The notes: generated by a model not told the origin, from the sequence alone. Counted from the stretch's first letter, positions 53,484 to 62,474 are shown. The stretch: 64,000 bases of DNA from Methyloversatilis universalis (GCA_020723665.1 DYIL01000009.1:1-64000), one strand, 5' to 3'. Made by a program: numbers and translations.

Positions 53484-54488
53484 ATGGGCACCGGGAACGA
53501 CCGATGCTTGTCTCAATGGCATGTTTATCTGGGGCTGGCGTTCGCGCCGGTTTTGGCGGTCATCGCCGCAACCGGCATCCTGTTGGGTTTTTACGACGAG
53601 CTTCGCTATGCGGAGCCGCCGTACCGCCTGAACCAAGCGGTCGAGGCAAGTTTACCCACTGCCGTTCTGGCGCAGCGCATCCAGGCCGCTCATCCGGGTC
53701 ATCGGCTGGAGGTGCTCTATTTGCCCACGGCGCCGGAGCGCGCGGCCCGGGCCAAATTGGCGGGGCCGGACCGGCGCTTGGCCTTTATCCATCCTGAAAC
53801 GGGACAAACCCTGGCCGTACGCGATGCCGACGAGCAGGACTGGTTGGATTTCCTTTACGCCCTGCATCGCGGTAAACCGTTGGGACTCACGGGGCAAATC
53901 ATCGCCAGCATCGCCGGGATTTCTATTCCCATTCTTTGGAGCATCGGTTTCCTGCTCCGTCGGCGGCGCTCGACTTATCGTACCGCAAGGCAGAATTCGT
54001 TCACGATCCGCGGTTTGCACCGGGAGGCGGGCTTGATTCTAGGCGGGCTCCTCGCTGTGCTGACCGTCATGGGAAGCCTCCTCAACTTTGCCGGACCCTT
54101 GAAGCAATGGCTGGACCCGCCGCCCCGGCTTGCCGGCAGCCGTCCGGCGCTGACGCCGAAAGATCTTGCCCATCACCTGTCCAGCGCCGCGCTCACCTAT
54201 CCCATGGCACCTCTGGAGCGGATTTATTTTCCGGCGGACGAACGTTCTCCTTTGCAGCTCCGGTTTCGCGACGGCGGCTGGGCTTATCTCGACGCCGACG
54301 GTCGGGTGCTCAAGATCGTCACGCCTCTTTCCCACTGGACCAATCTCTTGTATCCGCTCCATAGCGGCCGCCTATGGGGAACTCACGGTCCCAGAGTCAC
54401 GGCCTTGTTCGGCCTCATACTGTTCGCCTTGAGCGGCAGCGGACTCTATCTCTATTGCCGACGGCGCGGAGCCGTTCGGAAGCGGTAG
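53484..54488 (+). CDS. PepSY-associated membrane protein of iron uptake
   Basis: A 334-residue inner-membrane protein with four membrane segments (about 12-34, 140-158, 178-200, 303-325) and periplasmic PepSY-like parts. Conserved histidines at or near helices (QWHVYLGL, LHRGK, LHREAG, LHSGRLWG) recall PiuB/FhuF-linked membrane reductases that are thought to release iron from siderophores. It starts 3 bases after the receptor stop and almost surely shares its mRNA. The reductase role is inferred from the family. Confidence 0.82.
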   Translation: MGTGNDRCLSQWHVYLGLAFAPVLAVIAATGILLGFYDELRYAEPPYRLNQAVEASLPTAVLAQRIQAAHPGHRLEVLYLPTAPERAARAKLAGPDRRLAFIHPETGQTLAVRDADEQDWLDFLYALHRGKPLGLTGQIIASIAGISIPILWSIGFLLRRRRSTYRTARQNSFTIRGLHREAGLILGGLLAVLTVMGSLLNFAGPLKQWLDPPPRLAGSRPALTPKDLAHHLSSAALTYPMAPLERIYFPADERSPLQLRFRDGGWAYLDADGRVLKIVTPLSHWTNLLYPLHSGRLWGTHGPRVTALFGLILFALSGSGLYLYCRRRGAVRKR

Positions 54489-54521
54489 CGTCAGTCGAAG
54501 CCGAAAAATGATGAAAATATT

Positions 54522-54541
54522 ATTGAGAATCGTTATTATTG
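54522..54541. promoter_or_regulatory. Fur-like operator before the multicopper oxidase
   Basis: ATTGAGAATCGTTATTATTG resembles a Fur box (TGAGAAT half with a degenerate partner) in an AT-rich patch. A TATAAA at 54557-54562 would be the -10 box of the oxidase promoter, with the operator over its -35 region. Confidence 0.55.
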
Positions 54542-54596
54542 AAAGCGTGTGGGAACTATAAATGACTGGTGTAAACGACTCCTACGAGAAGAATTC

Positions 54597-55643
54597 ATGA
54601 AAGCCAAAACCATTCGCATGTACCCGGCAACCTTCCTTGCGCTTTCGTTGGCGATGCTGGTCGCATTGCCCGCTTTCGCCCAGACCCGGCAGTACTTCAT
54701 TGCCGCCGAAGACGGCATCTGGGATTTCGCCCCCTCGGGCAAAAATCTGGTCCACTGCCATCCCGAAACCGCCCCCTGCGAGATTCCGGAGCCGTGGACC
54801 AACAGTCACAGCTTTCCGGTCACCCGGTTCATCCAGTATCAGGACGCCAGCTTCAAAATCCCGGTGCCGCAGCCCGAGTGGCTGGGCATTTTGGGCCCCA
54901 TCATCCGTGCGGAAGTCGGCGACACGGTCAAAATTCGCTTTTGCAACCGCACTCAGGCAGCCGCCGGCATGCATCCCCACGGCCTGCGCTACACCAAGGA
55001 CCAGGAAGGTGCCCATTACGTCGGCGCGAATTCCGGTGTCGAACCCGGCAGCGGGGCCGAGGTCATGCCGGGTCAGTGTTTTGACTATACCTGGATCGCC
55101 GATGAGGACAGCGGACCGGCGCCGGGCGAACTCAGCTCCAAGGTGTGGTGGTATCACTCTCATATCGGCGAACCGACGGACACCAACAAAGGGCTATTGG
55201 GTCCCATTATCGTCACTCGCAAAGGCGAGGCCCACCGTGACGGCCGCCCGAGGGACGTCGATCAGGAATTCGTGACCGCTTTCTTTATTTTCGACAGGCT
55301 CGAAGGAGAGGAATCGGGCCTGATGCACAGCATCAACGGCTACATCTTCGGCAATCTGAAAGGTTTGGTGATGCACGACGGCGAGAAGGTGCGCTGGCTT
55401 GTGCTGGGGATGGGCAATGAAGTGGACCTTCACACGCCCCACTGGCACGGCAAGACCGTTACCATCGGTCGCCGCTCGGCCGCGCAACGGACGGATGTCG
55501 TTCAGTTGCTCCCGGCCGGCATGGTGACGGCCGACATGAAAGCCGACAACCCCGGGGAATGGCTCTTCCACTGTCATGTGGCGGATCACATCGACGCCGG
55601 CATGGTCGCGACTTATCAGATCCTGCCAAGAGAAACCGAATGA
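54597..55643 (+). CDS. Secreted two-domain ceruloplasmin-like multicopper oxidase
   Basis: A 348-residue exported copper oxidase: signal peptide 1-28 (ending AFA), domain 1 (about 30-210) and domain 2 (about 215-345). Trinuclear-site ligands are H126/H128 (HPH), H187/H189 (HSH), H282/H284 (HWH) and H325/H327 (HCH). The type 1 site is H279, C326, H331, M336, in domain 2 only. Segments such as WLGILGPIIRAEVGD, HSINGYIFGNLKGL and HVADHIDAGM are strikingly like ceruloplasmin and hephaestin, so ferroxidase activity is likely. GAGAAG precedes the ATG. A Fur-like box upstream and its iron-uptake neighbours fit. Confidence 0.87.
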   Translation: MKAKTIRMYPATFLALSLAMLVALPAFAQTRQYFIAAEDGIWDFAPSGKNLVHCHPETAPCEIPEPWTNSHSFPVTRFIQYQDASFKIPVPQPEWLGILGPIIRAEVGDTVKIRFCNRTQAAAGMHPHGLRYTKDQEGAHYVGANSGVEPGSGAEVMPGQCFDYTWIADEDSGPAPGELSSKVWWYHSHIGEPTDTNKGLLGPIIVTRKGEAHRDGRPRDVDQEFVTAFFIFDRLEGEESGLMHSINGYIFGNLKGLVMHDGEKVRWLVLGMGNEVDLHTPHWHGKTVTIGRRSAAQRTDVVQLLPAGMVTADMKADNPGEWLFHCHVADHIDAGMVATYQILPRETE

Positions 55644-55699
55644 CCGACCCGGTCGTTACGGGAGCGCGGGTTTAATGTTCGGGCGATTCGAGCCAACCA

Positions 55700-58549
55700 T
55701 CAGACGGTAATGAGCAGTCGTACCGAATCCAGGCGCAAATGCGCTGCCTGTATGCAATTGTTCATCTCAATGGCGTTTTCCTTAAGCTGATCCAGCTCTT
55801 CCTGGCGCACGTTGGGATTGACCCGTCTCAGGGCCGCCAAGCGCTTGAGTTCGGTCGTCATCGTATCGAGCATCTTTTTCGCACTCTCGCCGATGATGCC
55901 GGGCATCTGCGCTCGCGCTTTCTGCTCGGCCTGCTGAATCAGCCGGTTGATGAGCTTTTGTCGGCTGCGGACCAAATCCAGCGCGTGCTCCCGATCGAGT
56001 TGCTGAGGCTGCTCCGCAAGGTCTTCGAAGGGCAGGGTGCTGAGATCGTTGCCTTCCTGGTCGAACAGAAAACGCAGTACCGTCGGCGGAAAGAACCGCC
56101 CGATCTGCAAACGCTTCGGTGCCGCGCATTCGAGCAGATAGACGGTTTCGAGCAGCAGTTGCCCGGCCTCGAGTTCCGGGTGGCGGACCAGGCTCAGCGC
56201 GGCGTTGCCGTGCTTGCTGTTGAGGATGAGATCCATGGCGCCGCGTACCATCGGGTGCTCCCAAGTCAGGAACTGCATGTCCTCGCGCGCCAGACCGATG
56301 CCGCGGTTCAGGGTGACGGTTACGCCGTCCTCCGGCAGTTCCGGGAACTGAGTGCGCATATGCTCGCCGGGGCGGAGAATATAACAGTGGTCCGAGTGTT
56401 CCTCGACCGCTACCCCGTAAGCGTCGAACACGTCCTCCAGATAGGGCCAGAGATCGTTTTCGCGGTCCGTTGCTTCGATCAGCCGGACCAGTCTTTCCGC
56501 GGCATCCTTGCGGCAGGAGTTCAGTTCCAGCAAGCGGTCGCGGCCCTGATGCAATTCCTCTTGGATCGCATTGGCCAACTTCCGCGCCCGTTGCGTCAGT
56601 CTTATTTCGCCTTCGGCATCGGGAGCCTGCAACAATGCGACGAGTTCACTTTCCAATCGGCCGAACACGGGGAGTGCCGCCGAATTGGGCTGGCTGAACG
56701 CATTCAATCCCTCGTTGTACCAGCGGAACAGAACGCCCTGAGCGCTATGTTCGAAATAGGCGACATGGATGTGAATGGTTTCGGATTGCCCGATGCGGTC
56801 GAGCCGCCCGATTCGCTGTTCCAACAGGTCGGGGTTGAGCGGGAGATCGAACATCACCAGATGATGGGCGAATTGGAAGTTTCGGCCTTCGCTGCCGATT
56901 TCCGAACAAACCAGTGCCTGAGCACCGTTTTCGGCATCGGCGAACCAAGCGGCTGCCCGGTCCCGTGCCACCAGGCTCATTTGTTCGTGGAAAACCGCCG
57001 CCCGTATACCCCGGACTCGAAGCGCCTCCTCCAGATCGATAGCGGTTTTGGCTTTCGCGCAGATTACCAGCACCTTGGCCGACTTGAGAGTTCGTATGGT
57101 TTCGGCCAGCCATTCCACGCGGCTGTCGAGGCGCCACCATTCGATGGCGTCCTTGGCCTGCCGGGCATAGAGGGTTTCCGGATGCAGAAGGTCTTCGATT
57201 TGGGGTTGGGCTTCTTCCAGGAGTCGACCGTAGGCCTCGGGCAAGGGTAGAGGATGGGCTATCAGCTTCCGCCCGGGAAAACCTTTGACCGTGGCCCGGG
57301 TGTTGCGGAACAGGACCCGCCCGGTGCCATGGCGGTCTAACAGCAGCTGGATCAACTCGTCGCGCGCACTTTCGGCACGTTCCGGATCGTCCAGCCGGTC
57401 CAACAAATCGTCAGCCAAATCCTGCGAGATCAGGGACTTTAACTGGCTCAAGATGTCCCGATCCAGAACCGGATCGTCCAGTAGATGATTGATCACGTCG
57501 GCCAGTGACTCGTACTGCATTTCCTCGAACTGGAACCGGTCGTAACTGTAGAAGCGGTCGGGATCAAGGAGGCGCAAACGGGCGAAGTGGCTGTGCTTGC
57601 CGAGCTGTTCCGGCGTCGCCGTCAAAAGCAGGAGGCTCGGCACGGATCGGCCGAGTCGTTCGACGAACCGGTATTCCGGGCTCGCGTTTTGTTCCGACCA
57701 TTGCAAGTGATGCGCTTCGTCGACCACGCACATGTCCCAGCCGGCGGCGAGCGCGGCCTCTTGGCGTTCTTCGTCGTCCATGAAGAAGTCCAGGCCGCAC
57801 AGCACCAGTTGCTCGCTGAGGAATGGATTGCCGTGTTCGACTTGCCAGTAACGTTCGTCGTCGAACAAGGCGAAGCGCAGATTGAAGCGTCTCAGCATTT
57901 CCACCAGCCACTGGTGCAACAAAGGCTCCGGAACGATGATGAGTATGCGTTCGGCACGGCCGGTCAACAGTTGATGGTGGATGATCAGTCCGGCTTCGAT
58001 GGTTTTGCCGAGACCGACTTCGTCGGCGAGCAGGATTCGGGGGACTGGGCGATGAGCGACTTCGTGGGCGATGTAGATCTGATGGGGGATGATGCTGGTG
58101 CGCCCGCCGACCAAGCCCCGCACCGGGGATTGTTCGAGCTGGCCGATTCTTCGCAGGGTTTCGTAGCGCAATCGAAACAGCTCCGACGGATCGAGCTGGC
58201 CGGTGAACAGCCTGTCCTGCGGCTTGTTGAACTGCATGAAATGGTTGAGATCGACTTCCTCCAGGGTTCGGAGAGTGCCGTCCTCGTCCACGCCTTCGTA
58301 GGTGATGAGGCCGTTCTTTTCTCTAACTTCCGTCACTTTGAGCTTCCAGCCGTCGGCGCTTTCGATCGAATCGCCTTTGGAAAACCTTACTCGGGTCAAC
58401 GGTGAGTTGTTGACGGCATAGGTACGGCGTTCACTGCTGGCGATAAACAGCAAGGTCGCACGATTGTTTTCGACGCTCAATACGATGCCCAAGCCCAGTT
58501 CAGGCTCGGTTTCGCTGATCCAGCGCTGTCCAGGGACGAAAGTTGGCAA
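55700..58549 (-). CDS. rapA: RNA polymerase-associated ATPase RapA
   Basis: A 949-residue SWI2/SNF2-type ATPase that recycles stalled RNA polymerase. Two Tudor-like folds at the N-terminus (about 1-110) are followed by Walker A LADEVGLGKT (174-183), DEAH (277-280), TATP, and the second lobe with FDLPLNPDLLEQRIGRLDRIGQ; the rest matches the RapA C-terminal regions. Length is near that of E. coli RapA (968). It stands alone, convergent with the multicopper oxidase, with 56 bases between. Confidence 0.95.
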   Translation of the reverse strand: MPTFVPGQRWISETEPELGLGIVLSVENNRATLLFIASSERRTYAVNNSPLTRVRFSKGDSIESADGWKLKVTEVREKNGLITYEGVDEDGTLRTLEEVDLNHFMQFNKPQDRLFTGQLDPSELFRLRYETLRRIGQLEQSPVRGLVGGRTSIIPHQIYIAHEVAHRPVPRILLADEVGLGKTIEAGLIIHHQLLTGRAERILIIVPEPLLHQWLVEMLRRFNLRFALFDDERYWQVEHGNPFLSEQLVLCGLDFFMDDEERQEAALAAGWDMCVVDEAHHLQWSEQNASPEYRFVERLGRSVPSLLLLTATPEQLGKHSHFARLRLLDPDRFYSYDRFQFEEMQYESLADVINHLLDDPVLDRDILSQLKSLISQDLADDLLDRLDDPERAESARDELIQLLLDRHGTGRVLFRNTRATVKGFPGRKLIAHPLPLPEAYGRLLEEAQPQIEDLLHPETLYARQAKDAIEWWRLDSRVEWLAETIRTLKSAKVLVICAKAKTAIDLEEALRVRGIRAAVFHEQMSLVARDRAAAWFADAENGAQALVCSEIGSEGRNFQFAHHLVMFDLPLNPDLLEQRIGRLDRIGQSETIHIHVAYFEHSAQGVLFRWYNEGLNAFSQPNSAALPVFGRLESELVALLQAPDAEGEIRLTQRARKLANAIQEELHQGRDRLLELNSCRKDAAERLVRLIEATDRENDLWPYLEDVFDAYGVAVEEHSDHCYILRPGEHMRTQFPELPEDGVTVTLNRGIGLAREDMQFLTWEHPMVRGAMDLILNSKHGNAALSLVRHPELEAGQLLLETVYLLECAAPKRLQIGRFFPPTVLRFLFDQEGNDLSTLPFEDLAEQPQQLDREHALDLVRSRQKLINRLIQQAEQKARAQMPGIIGESAKKMLDTMTTELKRLAALRRVNPNVRQEELDQLKENAIEMNNCIQAAHLRLDSVRLLITV

Positions 58550-58740
58550 CGTCGTTTCTCCTACAGGCTAATTACGAAATGAAAATAGACAATAAATAAG
58601 GATTGTAACAGGGCTATTGGAGTTGTCGGTTTCGGTGCCAGCCTCCAACTCCAGTATGAGCAGAAACGGGTGGCCAAGTTTCCGCTTTCGATCGCAGCCA
58701 TCCTGGCGGCCGTGGGCGAACGCCCCGAGCCCTTGGGCTT

Positions 58741-58770
58741 CGCTCAGGACAAGCTCGTCGAAGGGTTTTT
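58741..58770 (+). repeat. REP-type repeat fragment
   Basis: CGCTCAGGACAAGC followed by TCGTCGAAGGGTTTTT. The CTCAGGACA block and the TCGAAGGG block (or reverse complements) recur at 14139-14164 and 39376-39400. Confidence 0.6.
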
Positions 58771-58916
58771 CGATCCAACCGGGATAAACTCGAAGCCGGC
58801 GGTTGATGCCGAGGCGCGTGCGAGTGAGTTTGCGCCTGCATAAGGCTAAGCTCATGAGCGTTGTACCGATCGTCGTTTGGATGGCGTGAAAGGGAGTAGT
58901 GAGACGGCGGCGGGTC

Positions 58917-59012
58917 TAATTCCATTTATCGAACGACCAGGAAACATCGTTCATGGTAGGCCGGGCCTATTCCGGCCTACAAAACTATCCTTTTGATCAA
59001 AAAATGGAATTA
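58917..59012. repeat. Palindromic REPIN/MITE-like element, copy B
   Basis: A 96-base near-palindrome with perfect 11-bp ends TAATTCCATTT (58917-58927) and its reverse complement (59002-59012). Each arm has GTAGGCCGG near the centre, and the middle is GGCCGGGCCTATTCCGGCC. The right arm, reversed, matches the left arm of the copy at 39331-39451. It carries no gene. Confidence 0.8.
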
Positions 59013-59055
59013 GTCCTCGGTATAGCTAAGAGCGACCGGTGGGTCGCCTCGACGA

Positions 59056-61416
59056 TCATTCGCCGGGCGGCGTTTCGCTCGGTGCAAGTTGGTTTGGCGG
59101 TGTTTGTGGCTTTCGAACCACGGAAAAGTACGACGTGGCGACAGCCTTGCTGCTACGGGTGCGCACTCGATGTTCGACAGTGTAGGTGCCGGACTTCATA
59201 TAGGAGGGGATGGTAAATTCATTCGAAGCCGTGTTGCTGCCGGCCGTCGCCAGCTTGAAATCGGAGCCTTCTTTGCCGATTCGCCTGCCTCCCGCCTTCA
59301 GCACCCAGCTCAATTCGACGTCCGCATGGCGGACACCGGCGGGAAGCGTCAAATCATAAGTGGTGACGAGTTCCACCGTTTCACCCGCGCTGACCTGGCG
59401 CGGAGTCGCCGTGGCGCTCCGAATCGTGACGACCGCTTGATCCGCCGGCGAGATGGTCCGCTCCGTCGTTCCGATATTTACGGCCAGAGTTTCATCCTTT
59501 GCCGCTTGTTTCGATTCGCTGGCTTTGGCCTTACGCAAAATCAGTTGCTGCCGGAGGGTTTGTACTTCGGCATCCCCCAGTATCGCGGCGGCCTGATCGA
59601 TATAGCTCTGCGCCTTGTCCCATTCCTCGCGGTTGAGAGCCCGCCATGCGCGCCCGATGATGCGGTCCACTGTTGGCTTGCGCCGGGCCTCTTCCTTGGT
59701 GGCGGGCGTATCAGCATCGCCCTGACCCTCGGATGTTTTTACCCCATTAAGCAATTGGGCGGCTTGCTTTACATCGGAGGGCTGTGCCGCAGGCTGCTCA
59801 ACGGGCTTTTGGCGGGTCTGAGCTTCGAAACCCTCCTTTTCGGCTTCGGCCTTGCGGGTGTTGAGTTCCTCGTGCAAGGATTCGGCCTCAGGCAGAACGA
59901 TCGTGACTTCGTCGATGCGCGTCCGTGCCAGGTCCCAATCTCGGCGTGCCATGGCTTCGCGGGCCGGTTGGGCGAATCGGTCGACGATCTCCTTAATGCC
60001 TTGCTTGGCTTGAGGTTGATCGGGATTCAGCGCGAGCACCGAGCGAAACTTGGCAAGCGCGTTGTCGTCCTTGGGGCTGATGAGGCGGCCCGCCCGGATG
60101 TCCTCGGCGGCCCTAGCCAATAGCTTGAACAACGCATCGATCTCGGCCCCCTCATATTGAGCGGGATCCGGCTTGGCGTCGGCATCCGTCCCACCGGTCG
60201 ATTCTTCGGGTGGCGAAGCCAGAGTGGTCGACGCGATATCCCGAGGCTCGGCGGTAGCGGACTGATCGCTGTCGACCTGTTCGTCCTCGCGCCCCATCCG
60301 TTCGCTATCCGACGACGCCGTCGGTCGCTCAGGCTTCTCGATCAGCCCACGGTTCAGCCAAATAAGCCCGCCGACGACGAGTGACGCCGTTAAGGAGACG
60401 GCCAAAATGCGCGAGAGAGGGGCGTCGGAGATCGGCCGGCGCGCTGGCGCATCGGCCGGTTCAACGACCACGGATTCGACTGTGGGTTCAGGCTTCTTCG
60501 GCGGCTCTTCGACCGGTTCCAGCGACGACGAAAATTCACGCCGCCATGACGCGATGCTCTGCGGCCGTTTCGGGGGATTCAAGCTCAGTGCGTGGTCGAT
60601 GGCGCGAAGCAAACTTTCGCTGTATCGAGGTCCGCCGGCTTGCCCGGCGGGGACGAGAATATCTTTCGATGCCAGAATGAAGGTCTGGCTCCGTTCGGGC
60701 GCACCGGGCGGCGCGACGCCGGCAATGCAGCGGTAGATCGTCGCACCCAGTCCGTAGATATCGGTCCAGGGCCCGATCTGATCGGTTTTCCCATAATACT
60801 GTTCTACCGCCGCGTAACCAGGCGTAAATAGGGAAGAAAGGGTCTGCGTTTTTTCGCCCAGGGACTGACGAGCGAATCCGAAGTCGAGGAGCACGGGGCT
60901 TCCGTCCTTGCGAAGCACGATACTGGCTGGGGTAATGTTGCAATGAAAAAAGCCGGCGTCATGTACTTTCTCCAGCCCACTCAGGATTGGGATCGAAAAC
61001 TTGAGAAGCTCGCCTTGTTCCAGGGTTCCACGGTGCTCGAGGACGGTATGCAGGCTTTCGCCGTCTTCGTAGGCCATGACCATGTAAGCGGTGTTGTTTG
61101 CAACGAAAACGTTGAGCACCCGCACGATATTGGGATGCTCCACTTTCGCCAGCCTGCGCGCCTCGTCGATGAAAAGCTCCAAGCCCGCGAGATACTGTTC
61201 TCCATGATCATCCGTGGCCGGCCGGATCAAAGCGGTTCCGTCTCGAACGGCTAGTTTTGCCGGGAGGTATTCTTTGATGGCGACGTGGCGGTCAAGAATA
61301 GAGTCAAGGGCGAGGTAGGTGATCCCGAAGTCACCCTGACCTAGAACTTTTTCAATGGAAAACCACTGCAGGCGGTAACCTGGATTGAGCACATTGTGGT
61401 GCATGTTCTGTGACAT
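59056..61416 (-). CDS. Serine/threonine protein kinase homologue, probable pseudokinase, with TM helix and C-terminal Ig-like domain
   Basis: A 786-residue protein. The N-terminal kinase domain (about 18-300) keeps the glycine loop GQGDFG (26-31), Lys48 (VAIK) and DFG (178-180), but the catalytic loop reads HCNITPAS (158-165): the usual HRD Asp is Asn160 and the metal-binding Asn is Ser165, so phosphotransfer should be lost or weak. One membrane helix lies at about 337-354. Outside are an acidic linker, helical repeats (about 420-640, two WDLARTRID/WDKAQSYID units) and a C-terminal Ig-like beta domain (about 660-765). It may bind ATP and signal by binding partners. Confidence 0.85.
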   Translation of the reverse strand: MSQNMHHNVLNPGYRLQWFSIEKVLGQGDFGITYLALDSILDRHVAIKEYLPAKLAVRDGTALIRPATDDHGEQYLAGLELFIDEARRLAKVEHPNIVRVLNVFVANNTAYMVMAYEDGESLHTVLEHRGTLEQGELLKFSIPILSGLEKVHDAGFFHCNITPASIVLRKDGSPVLLDFGFARQSLGEKTQTLSSLFTPGYAAVEQYYGKTDQIGPWTDIYGLGATIYRCIAGVAPPGAPERSQTFILASKDILVPAGQAGGPRYSESLLRAIDHALSLNPPKRPQSIASWRREFSSSLEPVEEPPKKPEPTVESVVVEPADAPARRPISDAPLSRILAVSLTASLVVGGLIWLNRGLIEKPERPTASSDSERMGREDEQVDSDQSATAEPRDIASTTLASPPEESTGGTDADAKPDPAQYEGAEIDALFKLLARAAEDIRAGRLISPKDDNALAKFRSVLALNPDQPQAKQGIKEIVDRFAQPAREAMARRDWDLARTRIDEVTIVLPEAESLHEELNTRKAEAEKEGFEAQTRQKPVEQPAAQPSDVKQAAQLLNGVKTSEGQGDADTPATKEEARRKPTVDRIIGRAWRALNREEWDKAQSYIDQAAAILGDAEVQTLRQQLILRKAKASESKQAAKDETLAVNIGTTERTISPADQAVVTIRSATATPRQVSAGETVELVTTYDLTLPAGVRHADVELSWVLKAGGRRIGKEGSDFKLATAGSNTASNEFTIPSYMKSGTYTVEHRVRTRSSKAVATSYFSVVRKPQTPPNQLAPSETPPGE

Positions 61417-61836
61417 AAAAACAGGGACGAGAGCGGGGCAAAACGGGGCCTCGCGAAGCGAGACATTGGACGACGGCAGGTAAGCAAATCGGGTAGCCCC
61501 GGAAATCGTCGGATTTTACATTGTGCCGATTGAAACCGGATAAGGCAACCGAAACCGTGGAAAATGTCAAGCGGGGGCGGAGTGCCGCCCGCTTGTTGTA
61601 TCCCGCGCGTAACTGGAACCCCGTGCGCAGGATGTACGAGCCACCACGGGCCCCCTGTTTTGCTTTTTGCGGTTTTCCGGGAGCGGATAGGGCATTTCCC
61701 ACATCGCTTCAGCCTTTTGCCGCAGCGGCATCGTGACAGATTGCCAGCGGAGCCGCGGATTTCTAGCTTTCACGCGGCCGGCATGGGGATTGCTCCAAGA
61801 CTCTATCGTTATTGAAGTGATGTGTGGTTTGTCCCC
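61417..61836. other. Intergenic region between kinase homologue and fecI
   Basis: A 420-base divergent gap with no gene. It holds a GC-rich inverted repeat, CAAGCGG...CCGCTTG with a 2-base bulge (61568-61595). A TTGACA on the minus strand (61570-61565) could be a -35 box for the kinase homologue, but no convincing -10 box follows. Confidence 0.5.
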
Positions 61837-62349
61837 GTGACCGAAACCTTACCCGAAACTTCCATACAGGATTGGTTTTCCCGCTACGCAGACGACCTGC
61901 TCGGTTTCCTGCGCCGCAAAGTGGGCGATTTCGACGCGCCTGACCTGGTCCAGGACGTCTTTCTCCGTATGCTCTCGTACCCGTCGGCGTCCATCCGCGA
62001 GCCGCGCGCTTTTCTTTTCCGTGCCGCGGCCAATTTGGTCGTCGATCACCTGCGCAAGGAAAGCCATCGCGATCACGAAGACATCGCCGACGTTTCGGAA
62101 GAACTGGCCGCGCCCGCTCCCACCCCGGAGGCTACCGCGATCGGCGCGGAACGCATGGAGCGCTTTCGGGCCGCGCTTGCCGAACTCCCGCCCGTGTGTC
62201 GTCATGCCTTCGTGCTCAACCGGTTCGACGGTATGACCCATTCCGAAATCGCCGAACTTTTCGGGATTTCCCCGAAGACCGTGCAACGTCATATCGAGAA
62301 GGCGCTGGACCACTGCTTGCATCGCCTGGAAAATAACGCATCGGAGTGA
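61837..62349 (+). CDS. FecI-type ECF sigma factor
   Basis: A 170-residue extracytoplasmic-function sigma factor. Region 2 (about 10-80: LLGFLRRKVGDFDAPDLVQDVFLRML, EPRAFLFRAAANLVVDHLR) and region 4 (about 110-165: ELPPVCRHAFVLNRFDGMTHSEIAELFGIS, HTH) are typical of FecI. Such factors are released by a FecR protein when a TonB receptor binds its ligand. The GTG at 61837 is the likely start; an in-frame GTG lies 15 bases upstream; neither has a clear ribosome site. fecR follows after 125 bases. Confidence 0.9.
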   Translation: MTETLPETSIQDWFSRYADDLLGFLRRKVGDFDAPDLVQDVFLRMLSYPSASIREPRAFLFRAAANLVVDHLRKESHRDHEDIADVSEELAAPAPTPEATAIGAERMERFRAALAELPPVCRHAFVLNRFDGMTHSEIAELFGISPKTVQRHIEKALDHCLHRLENNASE

Positions 62350-62404
62350 GCGCGAGACGATTTTGCGATCGTCGCCGGTGGCCCACGAGCCCGCCATCAT
62401 ACGT

Positions 62405-62431
62405 CTTATCATAAGAAAGATCATAAGAAAG
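62405..62431. repeat. Palindrome and tandem 12-bp repeat before fecR
   Basis: CTTATCATAAG (62405-62415) is a perfect palindrome. It overlaps two abutting exact copies of ATCATAAGAAAG (62408-62419, 62420-62431). AT-rich in a GC-rich neighbourhood and 44 bases before the fecR start, it looks like an operator or promoter element; TTATCAT blocks resemble Fur half-sites. Confidence 0.5.
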
Positions 62432-62474
62432 CCCGCATTGACAGAAGCGGCCTGAAACAATACCAACCGCGGCC

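Larger units (their letters stand above)
58550..59055. other. Intergenic region with REP fragment and REPIN-like element
   Basis: A 506-base gap between the kinase-like gene and rapA, both on the minus strand. It holds a REP-type block at 58741-58770 and a palindromic element at 58917-59012. From 58616 to 58840 one plus-strand frame reads like protein (VVGFGASLQLQYEQKRVAK, FPLSIAAILAAVG) but has no proper start and contains the REP block, so it may be a gene fossil. Confidence 0.5.
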
